The notes beneath the pieces were generated by a model, which did not search any database, had not been told where the DNA came from, and saw nothing but the letters and a program-made list of their open reading frames with translations. A stretch of 64,000 nt of DNA, taken from Clusia tigrina. Lineage: Eukaryota; Arthropoda; Insecta; Diptera; Clusiidae. The DNA is taken from contig OV050032.1 in assembly GCA_920105625.2 (NCBI GenBank), positions 23,891,351 through 23,955,350 of the forward strand, given 5' to 3'. Shown piece after piece: positions 39,601 to 51,715 of this stretch. Each line of letters begins with the position of its first letter. The stretch's first letter is position 1. A program made the translations under genes and the position numbers.

Positions 39601-42600
39601 ATATATTGATATAGAGAAAAAGAGAAATAGAAAGATAATGATAAAGAGAAATAGAAATAGAAAGATGAAGATAAATAGAAAGATAAAGCGACATAGAAAG
39701 ATAAAGAGAAATAGAAATATAAAAAGAAATAGAAACATAAAGGGAATAACAAAGATGAAAAGAAATAGAAAGATAACGATAAAGATAAAGAGAGTTAGAA
39801 TGATAAAGAGAAATAGAAATAGAAAGATGAAGATAAATAGAAAGACAAAGCCACATAGAAAGATAAAGAGAAATAGAAGGAGAAAGATAAAGATAAATAG
39901 AAAGATAATGATAAAGATAAATAGAAAGATAAAGATAAAAAGAAATAGAAAGATAAAGATAAAGAGAAATAGGAATATAAAGAGAAATAGAAAGATAAAG
40001 AGAATTAGGAAGATAAAGAGAAATAGAAAGATAAAGAGAAATAGAAGCATGAAGAGAAATAGAAAGGTAATATGATATAGAAAGATAAAGAGAAGTAGAA
40101 AGATGAAGAGAAGTAGAAAGATAAAGAGAAATAGGAAGATAATGAGAAATAGAAAGATAAAGAGAAATAGAAGCATGAAGAGAAATAGAAAGTAAATATG
40201 ATATAGAAAGATAAAGAGAAGTAGAAAGATGAAGAGAAATAGAAAGATAAAGAGAAATAGAAAGATAAAGCAAAGTAGAAAGATGAAGAGACAGAAATAT
40301 TAAGGGTTATTAAAGGGATATAGAAAGATAAACAGAAATAGAAAGGCAGAAAAATAGAAAGATGAAGAGAAATGAGAAAGATGAAGAAAAATGAGAACGA
40401 TAAAGAGAAATAGAAATATAAAGAGAAATAGAAATAAGAAATACAAAGAGAAAAAGAAATCAGAAATATAAAGAGGAAAAAAAAAGAAATATAAAGAGAA
40501 ATAGAAATAAGAAATATAAAGAGAAATAGAAATAGAAATATAAAGAGAAAGAGAAAATAAATAGAAAGAGAAAAATAGAAATAAATACAAATAGAAAGAT
40601 AAAAATAAAGAGAAATAGAAAGATAAAGATAAAGAGAGATAGAAAGATATATAAAAACAAGAGTAAGAGGAGGAGAAGGAGTAGGAGTAAGAGTAAAAGT
40701 AAAAGTAAAAGTAAAAGTAAAAGTAAAAGTAAAAGTAAGAGCAAGAGCAGAAGCCGGAGTAGGAGTGATAGTAAGAAAAAGAAAAAGAAAAGGAAAAGAA
40801 AGAAAAAATGAAGTTAGAAAGAAGTAAAATAGGAAGCAACAAATTAAAAGGAAAGAAATAAATAAATAAAGAAAGAAATAAATAAAGAAATAAATAAATA
40901 AAGAAAGGAATACAGAAAGAAAGAGAGAAAGAAAAAATTAAGCAAGCAATAAGTAAACAAATAAATAATGAAATAAATAGCTAGAAGGAGAGTTCAGTTT
41001 TGAACTGAAAGCACCAGCAATAATACTGAAATTTGGAAGTTGCTCCATGAAATTAGTCAAACAATTCTTCGACTTTGGAGACCTGTCACCAAAGTTGTTG
41101 TTTGGGATGTGCTTAAAAAGCGTCCAATTTTTCTGTTGTTTTGGCTCTAAATTTTCATGTGGATCTTCGTATGTGTAAACAGATTTGTTTAGTTATTTTA
41201 TCAGACTATTTATCAGTATCGGAGGTATCCTATCAGTTCTGCAACGTATGTTAACTCTGGGTCCACCGTCAAAACTAATCAATTTTGCTACCAAAGTTTT
41301 CCATTTTTATATATACTATTCGCATAATATATTTTATATATTATAACAGTGCTGTCCAAACTAGTAGCCACTTGGCCACTTGTGGCCAAGCGACAAATTT
41401 CAGTGGCCAACGAGAAGACTAATATTTTTCAAATAATGATTCTAATTTTTTCCAAAAAACGATTTAAAATGTTAACCGAAGCGATTTCATCTTGACAATA
41501 ATAAGACAAACAGTAGTTAGCTGTATTGTCCGTTGTATTCGCGTCGTCGCTTTATTTTTTATTTTCTGTTGAATTGGCAGCGCTCGTTAAATCATGCCAA
41601 ATCTTGATTGTATAGCAATGATGCGGCGCGCGCATTTCAATTGTTTATGTTTACATTTGTTGGCGACTGTTATCTGCGTGACTGTATTTTGTGAAAATGC
41701 AAGAACGCGGCTGCGTGTGGATTTGTCATTTGAAATTCACTTGCCAATTTATTAGTTCATTGTCAAATGAGTTGAATAAGTGTTCAGTTCACAGTGAAAT
41801 ATGGATCGTTTCGTAATTAGAAAAAGAAAACCAGATGAAAGTGGCGGAGGTGAAACAAGTGTTCCAGGTCTATTTGATAGTGATCAGCATACAGAATCAA
41901 GCACCCGTGTTACTCAAAATGTTCAAGAAGACAAACAGAAGAAGAAAATTCGGAGGTACAATAGCGAATGGGAAGAAAATTATTTTGTGTCCGAACACAA
42001 AGGGAAGTCAATGTGTCTAATATGCCGTCATGAATTCGCAGAGAATAAGAAATACAATGTCGAATCTCATTTTAAGAATCAACACCGTGAAATGAACGAG
42101 AAGTTTTTGCCGTTGTCTGAAAAACGATCTGCCGAAATATTACGATTGAAAATTTCATTGGAATCTGAACAAAAAGTGATGAAAAACATATTCAGTGCAA
42201 ATCATCTGGTTACGCGTGCTTCCTATGAAGTTGCATTCAACATTGCAAAACACGGAAAATCATATGCCGATGGTGAATTTTACAAACAGTTGATACAAAC
42301 AACCATTACGACGCTATGTGAGAATTGGGACGACAAATTGAAAGCGCCATTGCTTGATAAATTAAAAACATTATCGCTCAGCCATCAAACAATCAGTCGC
42401 CGTGTCGTTGATATTGGAGCTGAAATCGAAGCGAAATTGAAAAGTGAATTGGAAGAATGTGAAGCATTTTCTGTGGCGTTGGATGAAACGACAGACATTT
42501 CGGATATGTCCCAACTCATATTTTGGGTGCGATACATCAAAAATGGTCAAATTAAAGAAAATATTCTGGCATTGGTTCCTCTCACTGAACAAACAAGGGC

Positions 42601-45600
42601 CAAAGATATTTTTGATGCATTTATGACTGTCGTTGCTCGATTTGATTTGGACTTGAAGAAGCTCGTATCAATATGTACCGATGGAGCTCCTGCAATGATT
42701 GGAATTCACGCCGGTTTTGCTGCCTTAGTGAAAAAGTACATCAAAGAACATTTCAACTCACCGTTTTTCCTTACATATCACTGCATAATACACCAGGAAA
42801 ATTTGTGCTCACAGGCATTGGAAATGGATTGTGATGTTTTGAAAACAGTGACCAAAGTATGTGCAGCATTATCAAAAATACGCCGATTTTAGTTTATTTA
42901 TCGTACTCATAATTTTTTCATTTGTTTGCAGATCATCAATACAATCAGAGGGAGTGGACTACGTCATCGTCGATTCAAATTGTTGACAGAAGAATTAAAT
43001 TCGAAATTTGGTGACATAATGTTCTTCAAAAGCATTCGCTGGCTAAGCTGTGGAAATGTCTTTAATCGGTTTTGTGATCTGTTTGATGAAATCAGACTAT
43101 TTCTCACGGAACAACACTTGGATGTAGAATTCAGTGAAATATCGACACATACATGGAAAGAAAAACTGTACTTTTTGGCCGATATTACGAAACATCTGAA
43201 CGAGTTGAATGTGAGGCTACAAGGAAAGAATAAATGCATTTGGGACTTGGCAAAAGATATTCAAGAATTCAAGTTGAAATTGGTCGCATTTAAAAACCAA
43301 ATTAACGAAAATGATTTTACTTTCTTCCCATTGTTAGACACAAATCAATATAATGAAGAATTTGAGCTACGTTACGATACGAACATTTTCATTCAATATA
43401 TTGATATTTTGATTAACGCGTTCGATTCACGATTTGAAGATTTCCAAAAGTTTCAGTTGGCATTCAAATTTCTCAAAAACCCATTCGTTTGTGACCCAAA
43501 TAATATTCAAAAATTGTCAGATCTTTTCGGAACAAAGAAAACTCATTTGGAATTCGATATTTCGTTGATAAATGAAGAAAGTGGCTTGCCAAATGAAACG
43601 GGCGATGCATTGTGGAGGCGTTTGTTATCTGAATGTAATTTCTTGGCACTCAAAGACATTGTACCAAAGTTTTTATGCATGTTTGGTTCCACATACGTTT
43701 GTGAAGCATCATTCTCAAGTCTCGCGCGACGTAAAAATAAATACCGCAATGCAATATCGCAACAAAATTTGGAATCCGAACTTCGTTGCGAACTAATCCA
43801 ATCGAAGCCAGACTTTGATAAATTGACAGAAAAAAAAGAATGTCATCCGTCGCATTAATCTAAAATAAACAATCATTGTTTCGGTTAATTTTAACTCATA
43901 GAAAATAGAAAAATGTCATACGTCTCATAACCAATCGAAAATAAATGCAAAAACGAAATTTCGACTTGTTTTCACTGTTTTCTTAGGTTTTGGAAAAAGT
44001 GGCCATTGGATAGATCTGTTGGCCACTTCTGTGGCCACGCCAAAAAAAAGTTTGGACAGCACTGTATTATAATATTTGCATTTCATAAACTTAAAAACTA
44101 ATTTTGATTGATTTTGTGGACTATATTTTCCATTTCTATATAGTGCAACGTACGTATGTATAAAGTTTAATTTTAGTTCGATACGCCTCTAAATACAATT
44201 ATTGATGCCTTGCAATTTGACACTGTTATTTATATTAGCATTTATAAAGGGTGTTTTTTAAGAGCTTGTGTATTTTAAATTTGAATAAAATACATCAAAA
44301 TTTATTAATTGTGTCAAATTTTTGGTTCATTTGGTAGAGAATTAAATGACATTCAGCATTTAAATACAATTTCGGGCACAGCGATTCCATTCTGATTAAC
44401 ACTTCGAACAATTCGGGCCCATATATCGGCAATAATGCACCTGCATTGTTGGCTGCGCAAGCGACAATTGTTTCTGGTTTATCAGCATAAACATGATACG
44501 GCAGATACTCGTAATAAGACATAATCCAGACGAATCACATTACATGATCTTGGAAGCCAATTGATCGGACCATTTCTGAAAATAACATACTAATTGCGTA
44601 TTCGGCCGATGTTTGGAGAGTTTTCCAATTGAAACTAATAATGTTCTCCTCAGCGAGATATGAACACACGGTAACGGTCAGTGTTGCACGAGAGAAAAAT
44701 AAAAAAGTACTCTTGTTAAAAAAAAAAAAAAAAAAAAAGATGAGAAATAAAAAAACTCCCAACTAAAATTTTTAGGAACTTTCCTTTTTAGAGAATATCT
44801 TTTTAGAACCTACCTTGTTGTAGAAAATGTACTGTTTAGAACTTTTCCTTTTTTTAAATTTATTTTAGAACCTACCTTGTTGTCCAAAATATACTCTTTA
44901 GAACTTACCTTTCTGTGGAAAATTGATTTTTTTTTTAGAACCTACCTTGTTGTCGGAACTATACTCTTTAGAACTTACCTTTTTGTAGAAAATGAATATA
45001 TTTTTAGAGCCTACCTTGTTATAGAAGATGTCCTCTTTAGAACTTCCCGTAAATTTTCGTACTATAACAGAAAAGTTACGCGCCAAGAAAATGAATATAT
45101 TTTTAGAGCCTACCTTGTTATAGAAGATGTCCTCTTTAGAACTTCCCGTAAATTTTCGTACTATAACAGAAAAGTTATAATAATTTCAAAAAATAAAAAA
45201 GTACTAGTTCCAAAATAAAAAGTACTCGCAATATAAAAAGGTGCTCTAAATGGTACGAAAGTACCAACTTGTGCAACACTGGTAACGGTGAATCGCTGCC
45301 TTCTCTCATTTTCAAAGTAACGGGGACCGATGGGTGGGCGGGACACGTTCGGAACTGCGCAGCAAACGGTCAATTTGTCTGGATGTAATGATGTCCCTAG
45401 AAATGCTTCAGGATTCTCCGGACTCCAACAAGTACTGCCATGTTAGGCTATTCATCACACATATTTATATATGTCGAGTGTGTTTATATGTGTGTGCGTG
45501 TGAGAAGACCATATGCATAAATAATGATATGTTTTTAATTATTATAATGACTACAATAAAATAAATCACTTAATGCACTGCATTCGCGAGCTTCCACACA

Positions 45601-48600
45601 TACACACACACACACACGCGCGGGGGGGGGGGGGGGCTTGCATTTAATGGTGGGCAAAATCAAGTTTTTTTTGTGAGCAATCCAACACCAGCAAAATGTG
45701 ACGGCAAGTTCAAGGAACGCATTAAAAATATGATACTGACGATCGGTCAGATGATTGCTGCTGCTCGCGAGTAGTAGCGGCAGCCGCTGTCGCAGCCGCA
45801 ACAGCCTTCTGGCATTCTGGTTTAGCGCTGTGCGCCGCCACACTACGTAATAACAACACGTACATACATGCTTGCTAATTCGAGATGGGCGGCAAGCGAT
45901 ATGGAAATCCGTATCGTACTAGTAGGCGTGTCATAAAAGAAATGGGAATTGTTTTGTGAGAATAAAAAAACAATAAGTCGGGTTCCTCTAAAGCCACTTC
46001 TTTCAATTCGGGGCATAGTAGGTCTTGGTATTTTGCTGCAACAAATGTATAGGAAAACTACAATTTTCTGTGGCAATGAATCCGATCACGAATGGCCTAA
46101 GACGCCTCTGTATCTCATTGGCAGGCCACATGCATTTCTCACATTTCGCAGTTGTTCGCACCTCGAGTGTATTCGTTCCATCGCCACTATCGACGCTTTG
46201 CTACCCTCAACGGAGTGACACAATTCTAATTGAATTGCATGAGCTCGTGCAGGCTGTATTGGGGAACACGAAATTAAAGTGCATTCATTTCCTCGCACTT
46301 GCACATCGGTTGGGTGCGATCTAATTGAATTACCTCCATAACACAATTTGCGGCTCGGAGGCGTCTGTCTCCGATTGCTACTGGTGTATATTACACATGC
46401 AGGTCAAAGTGGTGCCCGAGTGGAAAAGGGGGGGATTTGCAAATAGTGTTGTGTGCTAATCATAATCAACTGAATCCGAGGAAAGCGGGTTCTCGCAGCA
46501 GGCAGTCGTGACTCAGCTGGACATCAGCGTGTACTTATAATCATTTGCCGCGACTGCAGAAGCTGGTGATGACCATGGCTATAGGTCTCCTCTTGCATAG
46601 ATACGTGCGAGGGCGGGCTGAAAAGTTTCTTGTATCGAAACTCGACACAGGAGAAAAGAGACAATATGTGCGGTGATGCGTCACCATGGATGATACATGG
46701 GTTCCCACTATACACCAGAAACGAAAGTTTCGTCAAAATAATGGACTAAACTGGGTGAACCGACTCCAAAAACGATGCAGGTGGTCCAATCCGCCGCAGA
46801 GGTGATGGCTTCACTATTTTGCGATGTGGAAAGAATTTTGGCGATTGACTGCTGGAAAGATGAAAGCCAATTAATGAATTCGCATCACTTCAGGGCCAGC
46901 TGAAGAAGGTAATTGCAGTTAAACATGCTTTAGCCAAGAAAAGAAACTATTGTTCCACCAGTTTATAACAAGAGTTGTGGTGGCTAAGCAACGTAAAACA
47001 GTTCGAGTTTCTAAATGGATCCATATTAATTATTGGCTCCACACATTCGACAAATTTAGCTTGGTCGGTTTTTCAAAACTTGAAAATTTCCTGACCAGGA
47101 ATTGATATACATACTTCCAATAATGACGTCATATTAGCGCCGCATATGCCTACGTAGAGAACCTTCCGGAGAATCACTTTTAGGAACTTGTAGTTAGCTT
47201 AGCAAAGAATATGACGAATAAGGTGCTTTTAGACAATCAAAATATCTATTTTCATTCTGATACAAGCGACTTTTCAGCCCGCCCTCAAACATTAAGTCAG
47301 TTGAACTAAACTACTCGTAATTCAATCGAGGGGAGAAAGAGAGGACAACAGAATGAATTCCTCATTTCTAATTGATTTGGCGTTCCCTGCACAGAGTTTT
47401 TATACCAGCTTTTCCCCGCACCCTACTAAGGACAAGTCTAATTTTCTTCCTTCTCACAGGTTTGATAGGTACGAGGTAGAGTTGCCAGATTTTGGAGACT
47501 ATGCCACCGGTATATTGTATTTGGACCCCGATACGTGCGTTGACGCTGAAATGGAATTCAATGCATTGGCCATAGAAATTGGTATTGAAGTGCTCGCCTG
47601 GCGTACTGTACCAACCAATGATAGTGCCATTGGAGGAGTGGCACGCAAGTCAGAACCGCTTACGCGCCAAGTCTTCATTAGCCGTCCGCCGGGCATGGAC
47701 GAAAAAGAGTTCATACGTCAGATTTATATCTTGCGCAAACGTGCCAGTCATGAGTTGATCAAGGAAGGCCGTCGCTTCTACATTTGCTCCTTATCAACAA
47801 AAACCATTGTCTACAAAGGACTTTTCACTTCTGATCAACTTTGGGACTACTACACCGATCTGAAGAATCCGGAATTTGAAACATATCTGGCTCTGGTACA
47901 CACCCGTTTTTCCACAAATACTTTTCCGTCTTGGGAGCGTGCTCATCCACTGCGTGTGCTGGCACACAACGGCGAGATCAACACTTTGCGTGGCAACGTG
48001 AATCTGATGAAAGCGCGCGAGGGTGTCATGCAAAACGAGTTGTTCGGGGATGATCTCAAGAAACTATATCCAGTGGTTGAGCCAAATCTTTCCGATTCGG
48101 GTTCTTTTGATTGTGTGTTGGAATTCCTGACAATGGCCAGCAATCGTACGCTGCCGGAGTCTGTAATGACTATGGTGCCGGAAGCTTGGCAAAATGACAT
48201 AACCATGGCTCCGGAAAAACGCGATTTCTACCATTGGGCCGCTTGCATAATGGAGCCATGGGATGGACCAGCACTGATTGCATTTACCGATGGACGCTAT
48301 ATTGGTGCTGTGCTGGACCGTAACGGTTTGCGGCCGTCGCGTTTCTATATAACCGATGAAAATATTTTGGTCATGGCATCTGAGGTGGGCGTCTACGATA
48401 TTGATCCATCGAAAGTGATCTTGAAGAGCCGCTTGAAGCCCGGCCGCATGCTTTTGGTAGACACCCAAGAGAAAAAGTTTATCCAGGACGTTGAACTGAA
48501 GGCACACATTGCCAAGTCGCGTCCACATTCCGAGTGGCTGCAGCAAAAGGTAAGATTTTTTTCAAGTCACTAGCAATATTTTAGAAGTGCCAAATTTAAC

Positions 48601-51600
48601 GTCCTTCTCCGTCAGACTGCCATTGCATATCAAATCAGTCCAAAATTACATTTAACAAACCTAGACCGACTTTTACGAAACGGTTCTCGGACAAAAGCAG
48701 CATCATTTTGCTCCTAAGTAACTCAATTGCCTTCAAATTGACCTTATCTTTTATTTACTTTCTCCAAATGCTTCTCAATATTGAAATTGTGGACTTAAAG
48801 ATGGTAAGTTGGATCCTTTAGAAGTTGCCGCGTATTATTTGGTCACATAATCACTTTTGTCACATTATCACCGAATTCGTATTCTAATCATTGTGATTTG
48901 CTCCTAGATAATGCTTTCGGAAATACGTAGTGCAAACAACTTCAGGGGCAATCCTTGTGGCATGCAAGGCCATTGTGGCTTCAATAACCCAAGCAAGTGC
49001 AGCATGTTCGATCAGAAGCTCTCATTGTTCGGTTATACCAGTGAAACGGTTAACATGCTCCTCACACCAATGTTCATGTACAAGTAAGAACCATTGCCTC
49101 CGCGTCTCATACAGTATATAGGAGTATATTAATTCCATTCATTTTATATCGTCCACACAGAAAAGAATCACTGGGCTCTATGGGCAACGATGCTCCTCTG
49201 GCATGTCTCTCAGCATTCCAACCCCTTCCTTATGATTATTTCAAACAATTGTTTGCTCAAGTCACCAATCCCCCAATCGATCCATTCCGTGAGAAGGTCG
49301 TCATGTCCATGCACTACCCACTCGGTCCAGAAGCCAATCTGCTGAAAGAGTCTGCTGAGCAGGTTCATCGCATTTGGTTGTTAAATCCGATTCTAAGCAT
49401 GGATGACACCAATATCTTAAAAAACAACACCCATCGTGGTTGGAAATCCAAGATTTTGGACATCACATTCCAATTCAGTGACGGTGTAAAGGGTTACATC
49501 GACTGCATCGATAAAGTTTGTCAGGAGGGCTTTGAGGCAGCCCAAAATGGTTATCAATTGCTGTTCATCTCCGATCGCAAAGCAGGACCTGGTAGGGTGC
49601 CTGTATCCGCACTTCTAGCTTTAGGTGCCCTGCATCATCATTTGATTGAGACATTGCAACGCATGAAGGTCGGCATTATTGTCGAAACTGGCGAGGCACG
49701 AGAAGTACATCACATTGCAGTGCTACTTGGGTACGGTGCGGACGCCATTTGCCCCTATATCGCTTTCGAGTTGGCACAGATGCTGCGTAGCAAAGGTGTT
49801 TTAGAGTACGTGTACACTGACCCGATTATCCATTCAGCGTACTCTCAGGCCATTGAGACTGGCTTAGCGAAGGTCATGGCTAAGATGGGTATCAGCACTT
49901 TGCAGTCGTACAAGAGTGCGCAAATCTTCGAAGCTGTCGGCTTAGGTACCGATCTGATAAACAAATGCTTTCGCGGCACACAAAGTCGCATCGGAGGTAT
50001 AAGTTTGGAAATCCTTGCTAAGGAAGGCTTGGAGCGCTATGAAATGACATATTGCAAAGTGACACCGGATACGCGCATTTTACGCAATCCTGGCCAGTAT
50101 CACTGGCGCCATGGTGGGGAATCGCACATCAATGAGCCTTCCTCGATTGCTAGTCTCCAAGATGCCGCTGTCAATAAGAACGCCAACGCATTCGAGGCAT
50201 TCAAAGCTTCGACTTTGGAAAGTGTGCGCAAATGTACCTTACGTGGACAATTGGACTTTGTCACTAATCGACCACAGATTAGTATTGAGAAAGTGGAGCC
50301 AGCCAGTGAAATCGTCAAGAGGTAAGTTGTGTTTGCTGATAGATACCGCGCAATTGACAGTTTATGTCATGTCTCTACTTGTAGGTTTGCCACTGGTGCT
50401 ATGAGCTTTGGCAGCATCTCACTGGAGGCGCATCAAACTTTGGCCGTTACCATGAACCGCATCGGTGGCAAAAGCAACACTGGTGAGGGCGGCGAAGACT
50501 CGGATCGCTATTTAAGTAAGTTGTTACTTTCGGTCGGTAAATGAAACTATTTGCTTATGGCCCACACACACACAGATCAAGATCCCAATAATAGTAGACG
50601 GTCGGCAATCAAGCAAGTGGCTTCGGGTCGGTTCGGAGTGACCGCCTCATACTTGGCCAATGCGGATGATTTGCAAATAAAAATGGCTCAGGGTGCCAAG
50701 CCTGGTGAAGGTGGTGAACTTCCGGGCTACAAGGTAACAGACGATATTGCAAAGACCCGTAAATCCGTGCCCGGTGTTGGTCTCATCTCACCACCGCCAC
50801 ATCATGATATCTACTCGATTGAGGATTTGGCTGAGCTCATTTACGATCTGAAGTGTTCGAATCCGAATGCTAGAATCAGCGTCAAATTGGTATCCGAAGT
50901 TGGTGTCGGTGTGGTTGCTTCGGGTGTAGCTAAGGTACGTCTAAATAATTCGCATTTATCAGTCGATCAACTGAGCGGCAAAAACTGTTTGCAGGGCAAG
51001 GCTGAGCACATCGTCATCTCTGGGCATGACGGTGGCACTGGCGCCAGCTCCTGGACTGGCATTAAGTATGCCGGCTTGCCGTGGGAGCTGGGTGTGGCCG
51101 AAACCCATCAAGTACTTGTTTTAAATAATCTACGTTCAAGGTAAGCTTACGACCTTTCACATTTCTTTACACTAACCATGACGAAACATTATTGAAAAAC
51201 CTGGTTATCCAGATAACGTGCTTGTCGCTGGAAAGGATGCACCCAGTATATATGTTTCGATAATAAATGCTAAAGCGCTTATATGCTTAAATGTTGAAAA
51301 AGTATTAGCGCGGTATGCGATAAATAATTATATAATCACAATCTTATCGGTGAGGTGTGATTCCAAATTGAATGTTCTCCAAGTTACTGCACGGTAGTCG
51401 CAATGTCATTTAGAGTTGCACGCATCTGTCGCATTTAGAGCACACACACATACACACACATTAACACACAGGCGCGCGCGCGCACACACAAAAAGACGTA
51501 GCACACTAGACGAAACAAGGATAATGTGGGTTGGACGCACAAAATGCATAAATATAGAACTACAGAACCCACTCACAAACAGGAGCAGAAATATTGGTCT

Positions 51601-51663
51601 CGGATATTAACAATGTCGCCGAATGTCGTGTTCTAAGCTTATTTGAATGTGTGTGTGGGTACG

Positions 51664-51715
<52 letters not shown>

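Larger units (their letters stand above)
44247..45445 (-). pseudogene. Degenerate Tc1/mariner-type transposase, split by a hAT MITE
   Basis: On the minus strand 45445-45290 reads [20 protein letters not shown] then GPRYFENE and FTVT, matching the usual HPxKVTVWCG...IGPYFFENE..TVT. At 44670-44300 it continues with SYLAEENI, then a decayed PPRSC box and YADKPETIV, and ends with FKC-type C-terminal residues. The right end near 44247 carries AGGGTGTTTTTTAAGAGCTT, which I recall as a common insect IS630-type terminus. Stops and frameshifts throughout. Confidence 0.75.
34790..47459 (+). other. GOGAT intron 2, 12.7 kb, transposon-rich
   Basis: Donor GTAAGT at 34790 and acceptor CTTCTCACAG at 47459. 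Other introns of this gene are mostly 60-860 bp. The expansion is accounted for in good part by the elements listed separately. From 34790 to 38300, from 41000 to 41338 and from 45450 to 46600 I recognise no gene or element. 45613-45634 is a run of G next to (CA)n. Confidence 0.9.

Noticed and set aside
39257..40273. 338-codon minus-strand open frame, and 199-, 180- and 145-codon frames nearby
   Set aside because: Pure consequence of the purine-rich tandem array; Leu/Ser/Ile/Tyr or Lys/Arg repeats in several overlapping frames.
42857..42931. Stop at 42890 taken as a break in the hAT transposase
   Set aside because: It lies within a GTATGT..TTTGCAG intron; splicing restores the conserved sequence in phase.
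50935..50994. Reading through this segment as 20 coding residues
   Set aside because: It has intron boundaries and interrupts the conserved [14 protein letters not shown] sequence.
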